A program made the position numbers and the translations under genes. A DNA stretch of 11,522 nt, taken from positions 3,919-15,440 of the forward strand of contig DHLT01000278.1 in NCBI GenBank assembly GCA_002405405.1. The letters run 5' to 3'. The notes under the pieces are model-generated. The model was not told where the DNA came from. It did no database searches and saw nothing but the letters and a program-made list of their open reading frames with translations. Position 1 is the first letter of the stretch; every line of letters begins with the position of its first letter. This stretch comes from Ignavibacteria bacterium UBA4661. GTDB taxonomy: Bacteria > Bacteroidota > Ignavibacteria > Kapaibacteriales > UBA4661. This document shows positions 1 through 6,861 of this stretch, piece by piece.

Positions 1-60
1 ATGTATGACGAAAAAGAATACGCAGCAATTCACCACCCGTATAGCCGGCACTACCGATAA
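1..60 (+). CDS. Possible 3' end of an upstream gene (partial)
   Basis: Frame 1 is open from the window edge to a TAA at 58-60 and encodes 19 residues rich in charged and aromatic amino acids (MYDEKEYAAIHHPYSRHYR). It may be the C-terminus of a gene that begins before the window. The stretch is too short to show a family, and an open frame of this length can occur by chance. The first codon happens to be ATG but no ribosome site can be judged. I see no clear terminator just after it. Confidence 0.25.
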   Translation: MYDEKEYAAIHHPYSRHYR

Positions 61-74
61 TTCCAACTCTTATC

Positions 75-176
75 ATGGAAACAATCAAAATTTCAAAAGA
101 AGAACATATTGGTTTGGTGGGAACGAATGTACTTTATTTCTTGCACAATGGCGCGGTGGATTTTTATCGCCCATGA
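75..176 (+). CDS. Doubtful 33-residue ORF, possibly a broken gene
   Basis: An ATG at 75, fifteen bases after the preceding TAA, opens a 33-codon frame ending in TGA (174-176). The product (METIKISKEEHIGLVGTNVL... ending in VDFYRP) has a protein-like composition. The same frame continues after the TGA for another 15 sense codons to a second TGA at 222-224, so a longer gene may be interrupted by a nonsense codon. There is no Shine-Dalgarno sequence before the ATG and I do not recognise the family. It converges on the minus-strand gene ending at 200. It could equally be non-coding. Confidence 0.2.
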   Translation: METIKISKEEHIGLVGTNVLYFLHNGAVDFYRP

Positions 177-199
177 TTTTTGCTAGAAAAAAACGATTC

Positions 200-472
200 T
201 TATGAACGTGAATGTGGGATTTGAATATGCGCAAGCGTTGCACCATTTTGCTTGACGATACAAGAGTACATACCACCGCCATACGCTGTAATAATCTCTA
301 AATGTATATCCTCAGTTTCAGTTCTCAAATGCACAGGGTGTATAGTTGCTTCTTCAAAACTTTGAAGTTCAGAGACAAGAACACCATTCACATAAATCAA
401 TTCAACACCGGTAACGATGTTAATGTCGATCTCAATATGGAGAGTACCAACATAAAAATCAAACCATTTCAT
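200..472 (-). CDS. Small hypothetical protein, FAIM1-like beta-sandwich pattern
   Basis: This is a 90-residue protein if it starts at the ATG at 472. An upstream in-frame ATG at 499 would add nine residues (MFFTLFHSS), but neither start has a clear ribosome site. I chose 472 because the added residues come from a T-rich stretch and look less protein-like. The chain is all-beta in pattern: alternating strands around GTLHIEIDI, GVELIYVNGVLVS, DIHLEIITAYGG and YSCIVKQNGATL. It has two 'x-V-x-N/D-G' beta-turns typical of small immunoglobulin-like or FAIM1-type sandwiches. There is no signal peptide, membrane segment or catalytic motif. From memory, the layout resembles one half of eukaryotic FAIM1 (strand, SGK-type turn, YVDG turn, strand, INGK turn). 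That is a pattern-level similarity, not a proven homology. The gene stands alone on its strand, downstream of a spacer with several inverted repeats. Confidence 0.6.
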   Translation of the reverse strand: MKWFDFYVGTLHIEIDINIVTGVELIYVNGVLVSELQSFEEATIHPVHLRTETEDIHLEIITAYGGGMYSCIVKQNGATLAHIQIPHSRS

Positions 473-499
473 AGAACTATGGAAAAGTGTAAAAAACAT

Positions 500-740
500 A
501 CAACCGAATCAACTTCGGATGACAAACCAAGGGCAAAGTGTTCATCCCAAAAAATGGGAACAGCATACCTCCCCTATGATGTATGCTGCTCCGCCGAGAA
601 CAAATGTGTGAGCGTTTTATGCTTTGATTTAAGCACATGCAAACATCGGGAAAGGCTATTACACAATTGTTATCGGCATATTACCATTCTATAACAACGA
701 CAAGATTTCATTGTATGCACTGACACATATACACAAACAC
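500..740. other. Gene-poor spacer with short inverted repeats
   Basis: No convincing gene is present on either strand; a plus-strand open frame at 302-694 mostly lies antisense to the small minus-strand gene and looks like a shadow. Three small inverted repeats cluster at the end next to that gene: CCGAA/TTCGG (504-518), TCCCA/TGGGA flanking five A's (545-559), and CAGCATAC/GTATGCTG (561-588). On the minus strand they would form a structured leader for the gene starting at 472 or 499. No promoter close to consensus is evident. The stretch 590-740 shows nothing else I can name. Confidence 0.4.
561..588. repeat. Perfect 8-bp inverted repeat, 12-base loop
   Basis: The arms CAGCATAC (561-568) and GTATGCTG (581-588) are exact reverse complements around a 12-base loop. 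On the minus strand the loop reads through a purine-rich AGGGGAGG, which sits one base from an ATG. Any ribosome site there would be partly enclosed by the hairpin. Possible roles are an operator, a leader hairpin or chance. Confidence 0.4.
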
Positions 741-768
741 AAAAGGCAGACGCTTATGTCTGCCTTTT
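741..768. terminator. Bidirectional intrinsic terminator after the namZ-like gene
   Basis: The 11-bp arms AAAAGGCAGAC (741-751) and GTCTGCCTTTT (758-768) are perfectly complementary around the loop GCTTAT. The stem ends in A/T runs on both sides, so it can work in both directions. It lies 22 bases beyond the stop codon of the namZ-like gene and most likely ends the three-gene minus-strand operon. It also insulates that operon from the small gene at 200-472. Confidence 0.85.
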
Positions 769-790
769 ACCCATCGATACTGTGAGAACA

Positions 791-2077
791 TTAATCGTAT
801 AACAAATACTTTTTTCGTAACTCCAAAAACTCTCGAATACCCTTTTGTACAAGCTTACGAATATCTTCATCGTTAGCTTGCTTTTGAAAAAGCAGTTCAA
901 ACATTTGTGGGTGTCCCGTTACCTTGTTGAACATACTTTGCGAAGCAGATGTATAACGTTCTGCAACAAAGAGTTCAGGATGTAAATTTCGTAGAACAAG
1001 GAGCATTTCGATGCCCATCGTATAGGGCTTGAATCGTACATCCGGTCGAAATTGCATAATGAAGCCATGACATACCGAATCCTTAAACTTACCGTAAAAA
1101 GGCTTAAAAAATGTTTCTTCGAGTGTCATACCATTAGTAGGGATGCGCTTCATTGCTTCATAAAATTTTTCAGCGGCAAGCGTAGGCATACCAAACATTT
1201 GAAATGGCAAAGTATAACCAATACCTATACTCAACAAACTCAGCTCACCTGCAATTCCTAATACTGCCGCACCACGAATAGCATTCACAGTAGGAATATG
1301 TGGCGAGGTGGGTGTCCAAAGAAAATCCGTGTCCTCCCATGTCATCCAGCGTTGCCATCCCTGCATGGATACAACACTGAGAGAGCAAACACGTCGAGAG
1401 CCGTCAGCATTAGATTTAAGCCATCCTTCGCTATTTGCCATCTGTGCAATTTCGCCAAAAGTACAACCGTGCAAGTATGGAATCGGTGCCGGACCAACAA
1501 ATGAAGCAACTGCCGTATCTAATGTGTTACCATCGACAACACGTCCTCCCAGTGGATTCGGTCGATCAAGAACAATAAGCGGCTTTCCATACTCTGCACA
1601 AGCATCCATAACATTAAGAAGGGTTGCTAAATATGTATAGGAGCGCACACCAATGTCTTGTAGATCATAGACCACAACATCACATCCATCAAGCATTTCT
1701 CGGGTTGGTCGGCGATTTTTGCCATATAATGAGTATGATTTCATTGCTAAAGAATCCATACCGTCGTCGACTTCTTCACCTGCACGTGCTACGCCAAAAA
1801 AGCCATGCTCCGGTGTCATAATGGATGCAATCGTACAAAACGTAAAACTCTTCATCACCTCGAGTGAGGTTTGTAGCTCCCGCGTCCGACTAGCTTGGTT
1901 GGCCACAAGTGCAATACGTTTACCACGCAGAAGTGCTTGCTGAGCTGTATCGCTTGCCAAAACATCAACTCCCATTTTCACATCATACCGGAATGTACTT
2001 TGTGCCATGCACGACATATAACTCACTATGAAGAGTATAGCCATAATGACTGGCATTACCCTAAACCTCTTACTCAT
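791..2077 (-). CDS. namZ: NamZ-like exo-beta-N-acetylmuramidase (DUF1343)
   Basis: This 428-residue protein belongs to the DUF1343 family, whose characterised member NamZ removes N-acetylmuramic acid from the non-reducing ends of peptidoglycan fragments during cell-wall recycling. Residues 1-25 form a signal peptide (basic start, hydrophobic 7-20, likely cleavage after Ala25), so the mature enzyme should be periplasmic or exported. A Cys at 23 lacks a proper lipobox. Family motifs seen in order are PEHGFFG (89-95), SLYG (116-119), DLQDIGVRSYTY (138-149), LDRPNPLGG (170-178), HGCTFGE (203-209) and WTPTSPHIP (254-262). The PEHG-type motif, here with Glu90, is thought to hold the catalytic acid. 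Odd point: where many members have an EGT...GRGT stretch, this one has GELSLLSIGIGYT (277-289), which may mark a subfamily. It is the last gene of the operon. Its ATG overlaps the TGA of xerD (ATGA), implying coupled translation. Confidence 0.88.
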   Translation of the reverse strand: MSKRFRVMPVIMAILFIVSYMSCMAQSTFRYDVKMGVDVLASDTAQQALLRGKRIALVANQASRTRELQTSLEVMKSFTFCTIASIMTPEHGFFGVARAGEEVDDGMDSLAMKSYSLYGKNRRPTREMLDGCDVVVYDLQDIGVRSYTYLATLLNVMDACAEYGKPLIVLDRPNPLGGRVVDGNTLDTAVASFVGPAPIPYLHGCTFGEIAQMANSEGWLKSNADGSRRVCSLSVVSMQGWQRWMTWEDTDFLWTPTSPHIPTVNAIRGAAVLGIAGELSLLSIGIGYTLPFQMFGMPTLAAEKFYEAMKRIPTNGMTLEETFFKPFYGKFKDSVCHGFIMQFRPDVRFKPYTMGIEMLLVLRNLHPELFVAERYTSASQSMFNKVTGHPQMFELLFQKQANDEDIRKLVQKGIREFLELRKKYLLYD

Positions 2078-3027
2078 ACAGACCCCACCACCATAGAACG
2101 CGGATGAAACGAACGGTGCACCTCTTTGATATACTCTCGATCGATATGTGTATAAATTTGTGTTGTAGCGATGTCCGCATGACCAAGCATTTCTTGCACG
2201 GCAGTCAAATCAGCACCACCCTCAAGCAAGTGTGTTGCAAAAGAGTGGCGGAAAATATGAGGATGTGCCCGCTCCTCCAAACCGGCACCAAAAGCGGCAG
2301 AATGAACGATGTTCCATAAAGACATACGTGTTAGTTTTCCACCGCGTTGATTCAAAAAGAGGACATCTTGAGATTCTACATTCGGCTTTAAAAAACGCGG
2401 ACGTGCAACTCTTTGGTATTCGGCAATCCAGTGAAGTGCCGTTGTTCCAATTGGAACAATCCTCTCTTTAGCGCCTTTACCGAAGACTCGTACGACCTCA
2501 ATATCCCAAAGGATATCACGTTGCTTGATATTTACTAGTTCACTCGCTCGCAACCCGCATGCATAGAGCATTTCCAACATTGCACGATTGCGCAGACCAT
2601 CCAGACGATTTGTATCCGGTTCGTTGAGAATCGACTCGACTTCCTGAATCGACAGTACATCGGGTAAGGTTCTTTTCGACTTTGGTAAATCCACTGTCTC
2701 GCAAATATTCGAACCGACAAAATCATTAGATGACAAAAATTTGTACAAGGCACGCAGTGAATATAGATATCTTGCTCGACTCGTTATCGCCAAACCAACC
2801 TCTTCAAGAACAGCTAAAAAATCTAAGACATGCTTTGTTGCAGCTTGTCCGAATGACATGATATTATGTGCTGTCAAAAATTCAGCGTATCGTTGAATAT
2901 CGGAACCATAGCTTGACGACGTATTGACTGACAAACCCCGCTCTAATGCAATATGGTGCATAAAGTGCTTGATTTCACGTTGCATCATCTTGGGAAATGA
3001 TTGCTCTTGCCGTTGAAGTGTTATCAT
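2074..3027 (-). CDS. xerD: Tyrosine recombinase XerD
   Basis: This 317-residue site-specific recombinase would act with XerC at dif, in the cytoplasm near the division site, to resolve chromosome dimers. The N-terminal SAM-like DNA-binding domain spans about residues 16-103, with the 'ERGLSVNTSSSY' signature at 29-40. The catalytic domain holds the complete set of residues: Arg160 (ACGLRASE), Lys184 (GKGAKE), His257 and Arg260 (HIFRH), His283 (LGH) and nucleophile Tyr292. The C-terminal HPRS resembles the HPRA ending of XerD rather than XerC, although the XerC/XerD split is not certain from one copy. The start at 3027 has only a weak GGA upstream, and Met14 or Met15 is possible because many homologues begin there. 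It lies 15 bp after pgpH and overlaps namZ by 4 bp, so the three are probably one transcript. Confidence 0.9.
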   Translation of the reverse strand: MITLQRQEQSFPKMMQREIKHFMHHIALERGLSVNTSSSYGSDIQRYAEFLTAHNIMSFGQAATKHVLDFLAVLEEVGLAITSRARYLYSLRALYKFLSSNDFVGSNICETVDLPKSKRTLPDVLSIQEVESILNEPDTNRLDGLRNRAMLEMLYACGLRASELVNIKQRDILWDIEVVRVFGKGAKERIVPIGTTALHWIAEYQRVARPRFLKPNVESQDVLFLNQRGGKLTRMSLWNIVHSAAFGAGLEERAHPHIFRHSFATHLLEGGADLTAVQEMLGHADIATTQIYTHIDREYIKEVHRSFHPRSMVVGSV

Positions 3028-3042
3028 AAATAATCCGTGATA

Positions 3043-5280
3043 TTATGCTTCTTCAGAAGTATGTGTTGATTCTTCTTGAACAGGTTGTTTATACTCTACG
3101 CGTTGATGTGCAGTTCCTTTGAGATTGCGCATAAATGTTTCTTTTATATTCGCCAAATCGCCAATCGTTAATCCCGACTCATCTAATTGTCCATCTTGAA
3201 TCCGATCTTTAAAAATGGCATCAATACGTGCCTCAAGCAATTCTTCATTATTCGTATCTACAACATGCGATATGGCTTCGACAGCATCGGCAAGCATGAC
3301 GACACCTGTTTCTTTAGAATTCGGAATTGGTCCATCATAGCGAAATTCTTTTTCGTTAACCTCGTCTTGTTTGTCTTTGGCATCTTCCACTGCCTTGTTG
3401 TAGAAATAAGCAATAAGCATAGTACCATGATGCATTGGAATAAACTCCACAATACGATCAGGTAATTTGTATTCAGCAGCTAAACGAAGACCTTCTTCAA
3501 CATGCTCGCGAATAAATTTTGCACTCTTGTATGGACTCAAACGCTCATGCTTGTTCCCAATGTCTAATTGATTTTCGATAAAGTATTCCGGCTTTACCAT
3601 CTTACCAATATCATGAAAGTATGCCCCTACTTTTGCTAGCGAAGAATTTGCACCGATAGCCAAACAAGCAGTTTCCGCAAGTCGTGCCACCATAAGCGTA
3701 TGTTGATATGTGCCGGGTGCTTTCTCGCTGAGTTGAACAAGTAATTCATGGTTTAAAGAATCATACTCCGTGAGTAATAGATCTGTGGTTTGCTTAAAGG
3801 TACGCTCGATTGTGTAGAGAGCGGCAAGTGTTAGCAGGGGTGAGCTAACAGCATTAATTACTGCATATACAAGGTATTGCAACAGCTCCGAGATATGTGT
3901 TGCATGTTCGATACCAATGCACAAGATACAAACCACGAGTGCCGCAAAAATTGAGAAGATGGATTTAAAGATCTGCGTACGGCTTTTCATATCGCGTACG
4001 GTAAAAGCGGCAAATGTTCCCGAAGTAATCACAGCAATAGCGACATCGTAATTATTTCCCATGATACCAGCAACCAACAATCCCATTGCAAGATTAAAAT
4101 GATTTGCCGTGCGGGAATCATATAAAATCGATGTTAGCATGGAGAAAATTGGCGTAAAAATCAAAAACTGCATAGGTGTATTCTCCGTAAATGCAACCAA
4201 ACGTGCATTGATTGCCGCAATAACGAGCAAGGTACACAAGCCTGCTAATTTTCGATTGTCACGATAAATACGTTCACGCAAGAAAAAAAGATAGATCATC
4301 AGCATCGTTACAATTAACGTTGTATGACCAAAATTACCTATGATGCGTAGAGTTGAAGAAATACCTTGATTAGTTAGTGCTCTGGTGTTTTGGTAACTGC
4401 TGAGTTTCAGTGCAGTCATATCCGTGATGACTTCGCCTTTACTGACAATAGTTTCACCTTTATGTACAATCCCCAAGGTACGTGGCACAGACTGCACAAC
4501 CTGCTCACGCGCTTGCTGAGTTAATTCTTGTGATACAATAATATTAGGCACCATGAGTCGTGTCGTCAAGACATGCTGAGCAATTGGTGCATAGAGTGCG
4601 GGTGTACTTTCCCGGATGAATTGCTCACCTGCAATACGATAGCTTGAAGAATCATACACTTGTGCCGTTGCAAATGCAGTTTCTTGTAAGGAGGAAAGCT
4701 GAACGATAATATCGGGCGTTGCAATACTCGACCGTGCTTCATTCACAAATCCATGTTGATACACTTTTGCTTGAAATGTCATTAGCATTGTAGTGAGCGT
4801 TTCGACCATTGCTTTGCGTCGTGGCAACTGCATTACTTGTAAAGTATTCATGGTTTCACGAGAGTAATTGTATGCCAATGCAATACTATCGACATTCATT
4901 TTTTCGACAACAAATGGTGCGAAATAAAGATCCAATGCTTGCCGCGTTACACGTTCCATATTCGGACGTTCAATACATACAGGAGCAACACGTTCGCGGG
5001 CAGAAAGCACATCAGCAGAAAATTGTGCTGATGTTTTTGCAACTGGAAAAGGATACTCAGCAACCACCGTTGCACCGCGCCACGTTGTCCCAACACCAAA
5101 CTCATACTCGACTGTACTATTCATTGGAAAGCATACCGTGCAAATTGCCACTGTGCAAATGACGATCAAGTGCTTCATTAAATTCTCTTGGTTGAACCAC
5201 CCTCCTTGATCGGTATGGTCGCGTTGCTCTGATGCGCTTTCATCGCGCATACGGCTAAAGAGTGTTTCTGTCTTACTCAT
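3043..5280 (-). CDS. pgpH: PgpH-like 7TM HD-domain phosphodiesterase (c-di-AMP)
   Basis: This 745-residue membrane protein is built like PgpH, which hydrolyses cyclic di-AMP. Residues 1-35 are cytoplasmic and 36-53 form the first membrane segment. Residues about 54-310 make the external 7TMR-HDED region, ending in the family motif VHKGETIVSKGE (272-283). Residues about 315-490 hold a cluster of membrane helices. The cytoplasmic HD domain follows, with metal and catalytic residues His527 (GTYQH), His556-Asp557 (FHDIGK), His617-His618 (MHHGT) and Asp665 (LADAVEA). All HD residues are present, so it should be active. The C-terminal 20 residues are acidic and disordered. The frame is open to a further ATG at 5340. 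I prefer 5280 because the candidate -10 box (5315-5320) places the transcript start near 5308, inside that extension, and because 'MSKTETLFSR' suits the family start. An internal ATG at 5178 is less likely. It is the first gene of the xerD-namZ operon and is divergent from the metallophosphoesterase. Confidence 0.9.
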   Translation of the reverse strand: MSKTETLFSRMRDESASEQRDHTDQGGWFNQENLMKHLIVICTVAICTVCFPMNSTVEYEFGVGTTWRGATVVAEYPFPVAKTSAQFSADVLSARERVAPVCIERPNMERVTRQALDLYFAPFVVEKMNVDSIALAYNYSRETMNTLQVMQLPRRKAMVETLTTMLMTFQAKVYQHGFVNEARSSIATPDIIVQLSSLQETAFATAQVYDSSSYRIAGEQFIRESTPALYAPIAQHVLTTRLMVPNIIVSQELTQQAREQVVQSVPRTLGIVHKGETIVSKGEVITDMTALKLSSYQNTRALTNQGISSTLRIIGNFGHTTLIVTMLMIYLFFLRERIYRDNRKLAGLCTLLVIAAINARLVAFTENTPMQFLIFTPIFSMLTSILYDSRTANHFNLAMGLLVAGIMGNNYDVAIAVITSGTFAAFTVRDMKSRTQIFKSIFSIFAALVVCILCIGIEHATHISELLQYLVYAVINAVSSPLLTLAALYTIERTFKQTTDLLLTEYDSLNHELLVQLSEKAPGTYQHTLMVARLAETACLAIGANSSLAKVGAYFHDIGKMVKPEYFIENQLDIGNKHERLSPYKSAKFIREHVEEGLRLAAEYKLPDRIVEFIPMHHGTMLIAYFYNKAVEDAKDKQDEVNEKEFRYDGPIPNSKETGVVMLADAVEAISHVVDTNNEELLEARIDAIFKDRIQDGQLDESGLTIGDLANIKETFMRNLKGTAHQRVEYKQPVQEESTHTSEEA

Positions 5281-5293
5281 GCTAGCATTTGCC

Positions 5294-5322
5294 TTGAAGT
5301 GTTTCAATGCGAGAATTATACT
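5294..5322 (+). promoter_or_regulatory. Candidate sigma70-type promoter for the metallophosphoesterase
   Basis: TTGAAG (5294-5299) and TATACT (5317-5322) are separated by 17 bases, close to the housekeeping consensus. Transcription would begin near 5329, giving a leader of about 145 bases before the ATG at 5475. The -10 box overlaps the candidate -10 box of the opposite strand. FCB bacteria often use a different promoter spacing, so this remains a sequence-based guess. Confidence 0.4.
5315..5320 (-). promoter_or_regulatory. Candidate -10 box of the pgpH-xerD-namZ operon
   Basis: The minus strand reads a consensus TATAAT here, 35 bases before the pgpH ATG. The -35 region is poor: TTTGTG lies at 15-bp spacing. 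The box sits inside a small inverted repeat (CGAG, 7 bases, CTCG; 5310-5324), which could be an operator or chance. Confidence 0.35.
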
Positions 5323-5474
5323 CGACTTTACATAACACAAATTTTTATGCCAAATTGCAAAGCCGACTAAAAAAATTACCGAATTTCGTGGCAGAAAGTC
5401 TGCACAAAAGAATCTATGGTCATTTCTTCTGCTTTAGGGGAGCTATCCTTATTCACTCTTCATTGTCTGATTTC

Positions 5475-6776
5475 ATGCAATCGCAAACACTTCGCTTTTT
5501 CTTTTTCTTTTTAATGATCGGTATTCTGCAAGCACTTATCGATAGCTATGTCATTATCAAATGGCGAAAATATGTTCGTCGACGTACGTGGTCTGCATAC
5601 TTTTATCGCATTCCAATTGGCTTGGCTATGCTCTTTTTCTGTTTGTCGGCATATGCAACATGGCAACGACAAATCAATGGCGTACCGAATGTCTGGGGTT
5701 CGACAATGTCGGTACTACTGGCTTTATGGTATTTACCCAAACTCCCCATCAGTATTGTTATGGCAATTACAGACATAGGTAAAGCAATCGTACTGTGTTG
5801 GGAAATCCTGAGAAAGAAAATCACCTCCGCCCCTACACCCACGTCTCCGATTCTACCAACGTTACCTGAACAAAAAGCAGCGCAACAGCATAATGAATCC
5901 GAGCTTAAGAGTACCACCCCCTCTTCTTCGCGCCGTGATTTTTTGCAGACAGCGGGCTGGGCACTTGCGGGAACACCCTTTGTGATTATGAGTTATGGCA
6001 TGGCAAAATCATTGTATGATTTTCAGGTATATCGTATCGACATTCCCATGAAGAATTTACCGCGTCAATTTGACGGCATGACTATAGCACAGATTTCAGA
6101 CATTCATGCAGGATCGTTTTTAGCAGATGCACCCGTTCAGGAAATCGTTCGCATCACGAATGAATTACAATCTGATATGATTATCATAAGTGGTGATTGG
6201 GTAAATGCCCGTACTGAAGAAATTCCTCGTATTGCCCCCTATATACCTAAACTCTCTGCTCCGCTTGGAGTTTGGGGTTCGCTGGGTAATCATGATCATT
6301 ATATGTCAGATGCTGACCACCAACGACTGATTACATGGATTCGCTCAACCGGAACAAATCTTCTCATTAACCAAAGTACTATTTTTGATATCGACGGTGA
6401 GTATCTGAATCTCGCGATCACTGATAATATCGGCTTGCGCCAATACTTTGGTCATCTACCAACAGCTATGGCAAAAACCCGCGAAGGTGCATCAACAATT
6501 TTGGTATCGCATGATCCAACATTCTGGGATATTGCCGTTCGTGAAAAAACGACTATTGATTTGATGCTGTCGGGACACACACATGGAGGACAATTCGGGG
6601 TAGAATTTGGCACGAAACAATTCGGTGTTGCACAGATGGTCTATAAACAATGGGCAGGTCTGTACAGCGAGGGCGCACAGCATTTATATGTCAATCGTGG
6701 TGTTGGCACAACGGGCGTCCCTGCACGTATCGGTATTCCGCCGGAGATTACCTACCTCACATTGCGAAAAGCATAA
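5475..6776 (+). CDS. Membrane-anchored YkuE/YaeI-like metallophosphoesterase
   Basis: This 433-residue protein has an N-terminal membrane part and a calcineurin-like phosphoesterase domain. Helices lie at about 7-28, 43-63 and 77-105, followed by a Pro/Ser/Gln-rich linker (117-151). A twin-arginine-like motif SSRRDFLQ (151-158) leads into a fourth hydrophobic stretch (159-177). The metal site is complete: Asp209 and His211 (SDIH), Asp241 (GDW), Asn272-His273 (GNHDH), His346 (SHD), and His368 and His370 (GHTHGGQ). Relatives act on phosphoesters such as UDP-diacylglucosamine or other lipid-linked substrates; the substrate here is unknown. The catalytic domain is probably on the outer face of the membrane. 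The frame is open back to 5307, but that part overlaps the pgpH upstream region and reads poorly. The ATG at 5475 begins directly before the first helix, as in relatives, though without a good ribosome site. It is a single-gene unit converging on alaC. Confidence 0.85.
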   Translation: MQSQTLRFFFFFLMIGILQALIDSYVIIKWRKYVRRRTWSAYFYRIPIGLAMLFFCLSAYATWQRQINGVPNVWGSTMSVLLALWYLPKLPISIVMAITDIGKAIVLCWEILRKKITSAPTPTSPILPTLPEQKAAQQHNESELKSTTPSSSRRDFLQTAGWALAGTPFVIMSYGMAKSLYDFQVYRIDIPMKNLPRQFDGMTIAQISDIHAGSFLADAPVQEIVRITNELQSDMIIISGDWVNARTEEIPRIAPYIPKLSAPLGVWGSLGNHDHYMSDADHQRLITWIRSTGTNLLINQSTIFDIDGEYLNLAITDNIGLRQYFGHLPTAMAKTREGASTILVSHDPTFWDIAVREKTTIDLMLSGHTHGGQFGVEFGTKQFGVAQMVYKQWAGLYSEGAQHLYVNRGVGTTGVPARIGIPPEITYLTLRKA

Positions 6777-6811
6777 ATGATTGGTCTATTTTGTCGCATA
6801 TCTACAATAGA

Positions 6812-6840
6812 AAGGGCTGACAATAATATCATCAACCCTT
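6812..6840. terminator. Shared terminator between convergent genes
   Basis: The arms AAGGG (6812-6816) and CCCTT (6836-6840) pair. After one mismatch, TGA (6818-6820) pairs with TCA (6832-6834) around an 11-base loop. A T-rich tract follows on the plus strand (GTTTGTGTTG) and a short one on the minus strand. Its place between the metallophosphoesterase and alaC stop codons fits a bidirectional terminator. Confidence 0.55.
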
Positions 6841-6861
6841 GTTTGTGTTGCAAGTACCGAC

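Noticed and set aside
85..282. Minus-strand open frame of 65 codons
   Set aside because: It overlaps the 3' end of the better minus-strand gene in another frame and has no family-like pattern.
302..694. Plus-strand open frame of 130 codons
   Set aside because: It is antisense to the small minus-strand gene over half its length, has an odd Cys/His/Lys-rich composition and no ribosome site; it reads as a shadow.
2074..3027. Tyrosine recombinase as a sign of an integrated element or integron
   Set aside because: The full XerD pattern, housekeeping neighbours in an operon, and absence of attachment repeats or cargo genes argue for the chromosomal dimer resolution enzyme.
5281..5340. N-terminal extension of PgpH by 20 residues
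   Set aside because: The candidate -10 box lies inside it, so the transcript would start after that ATG; the ATG at 5280 is a better fit.
5307..5474. N-terminal extension of the metallophosphoesterase
   Set aside because: It reaches into the pgpH upstream region, would begin before the predicted transcript start, and has no resemblance to the family's usual start just before the first helix.
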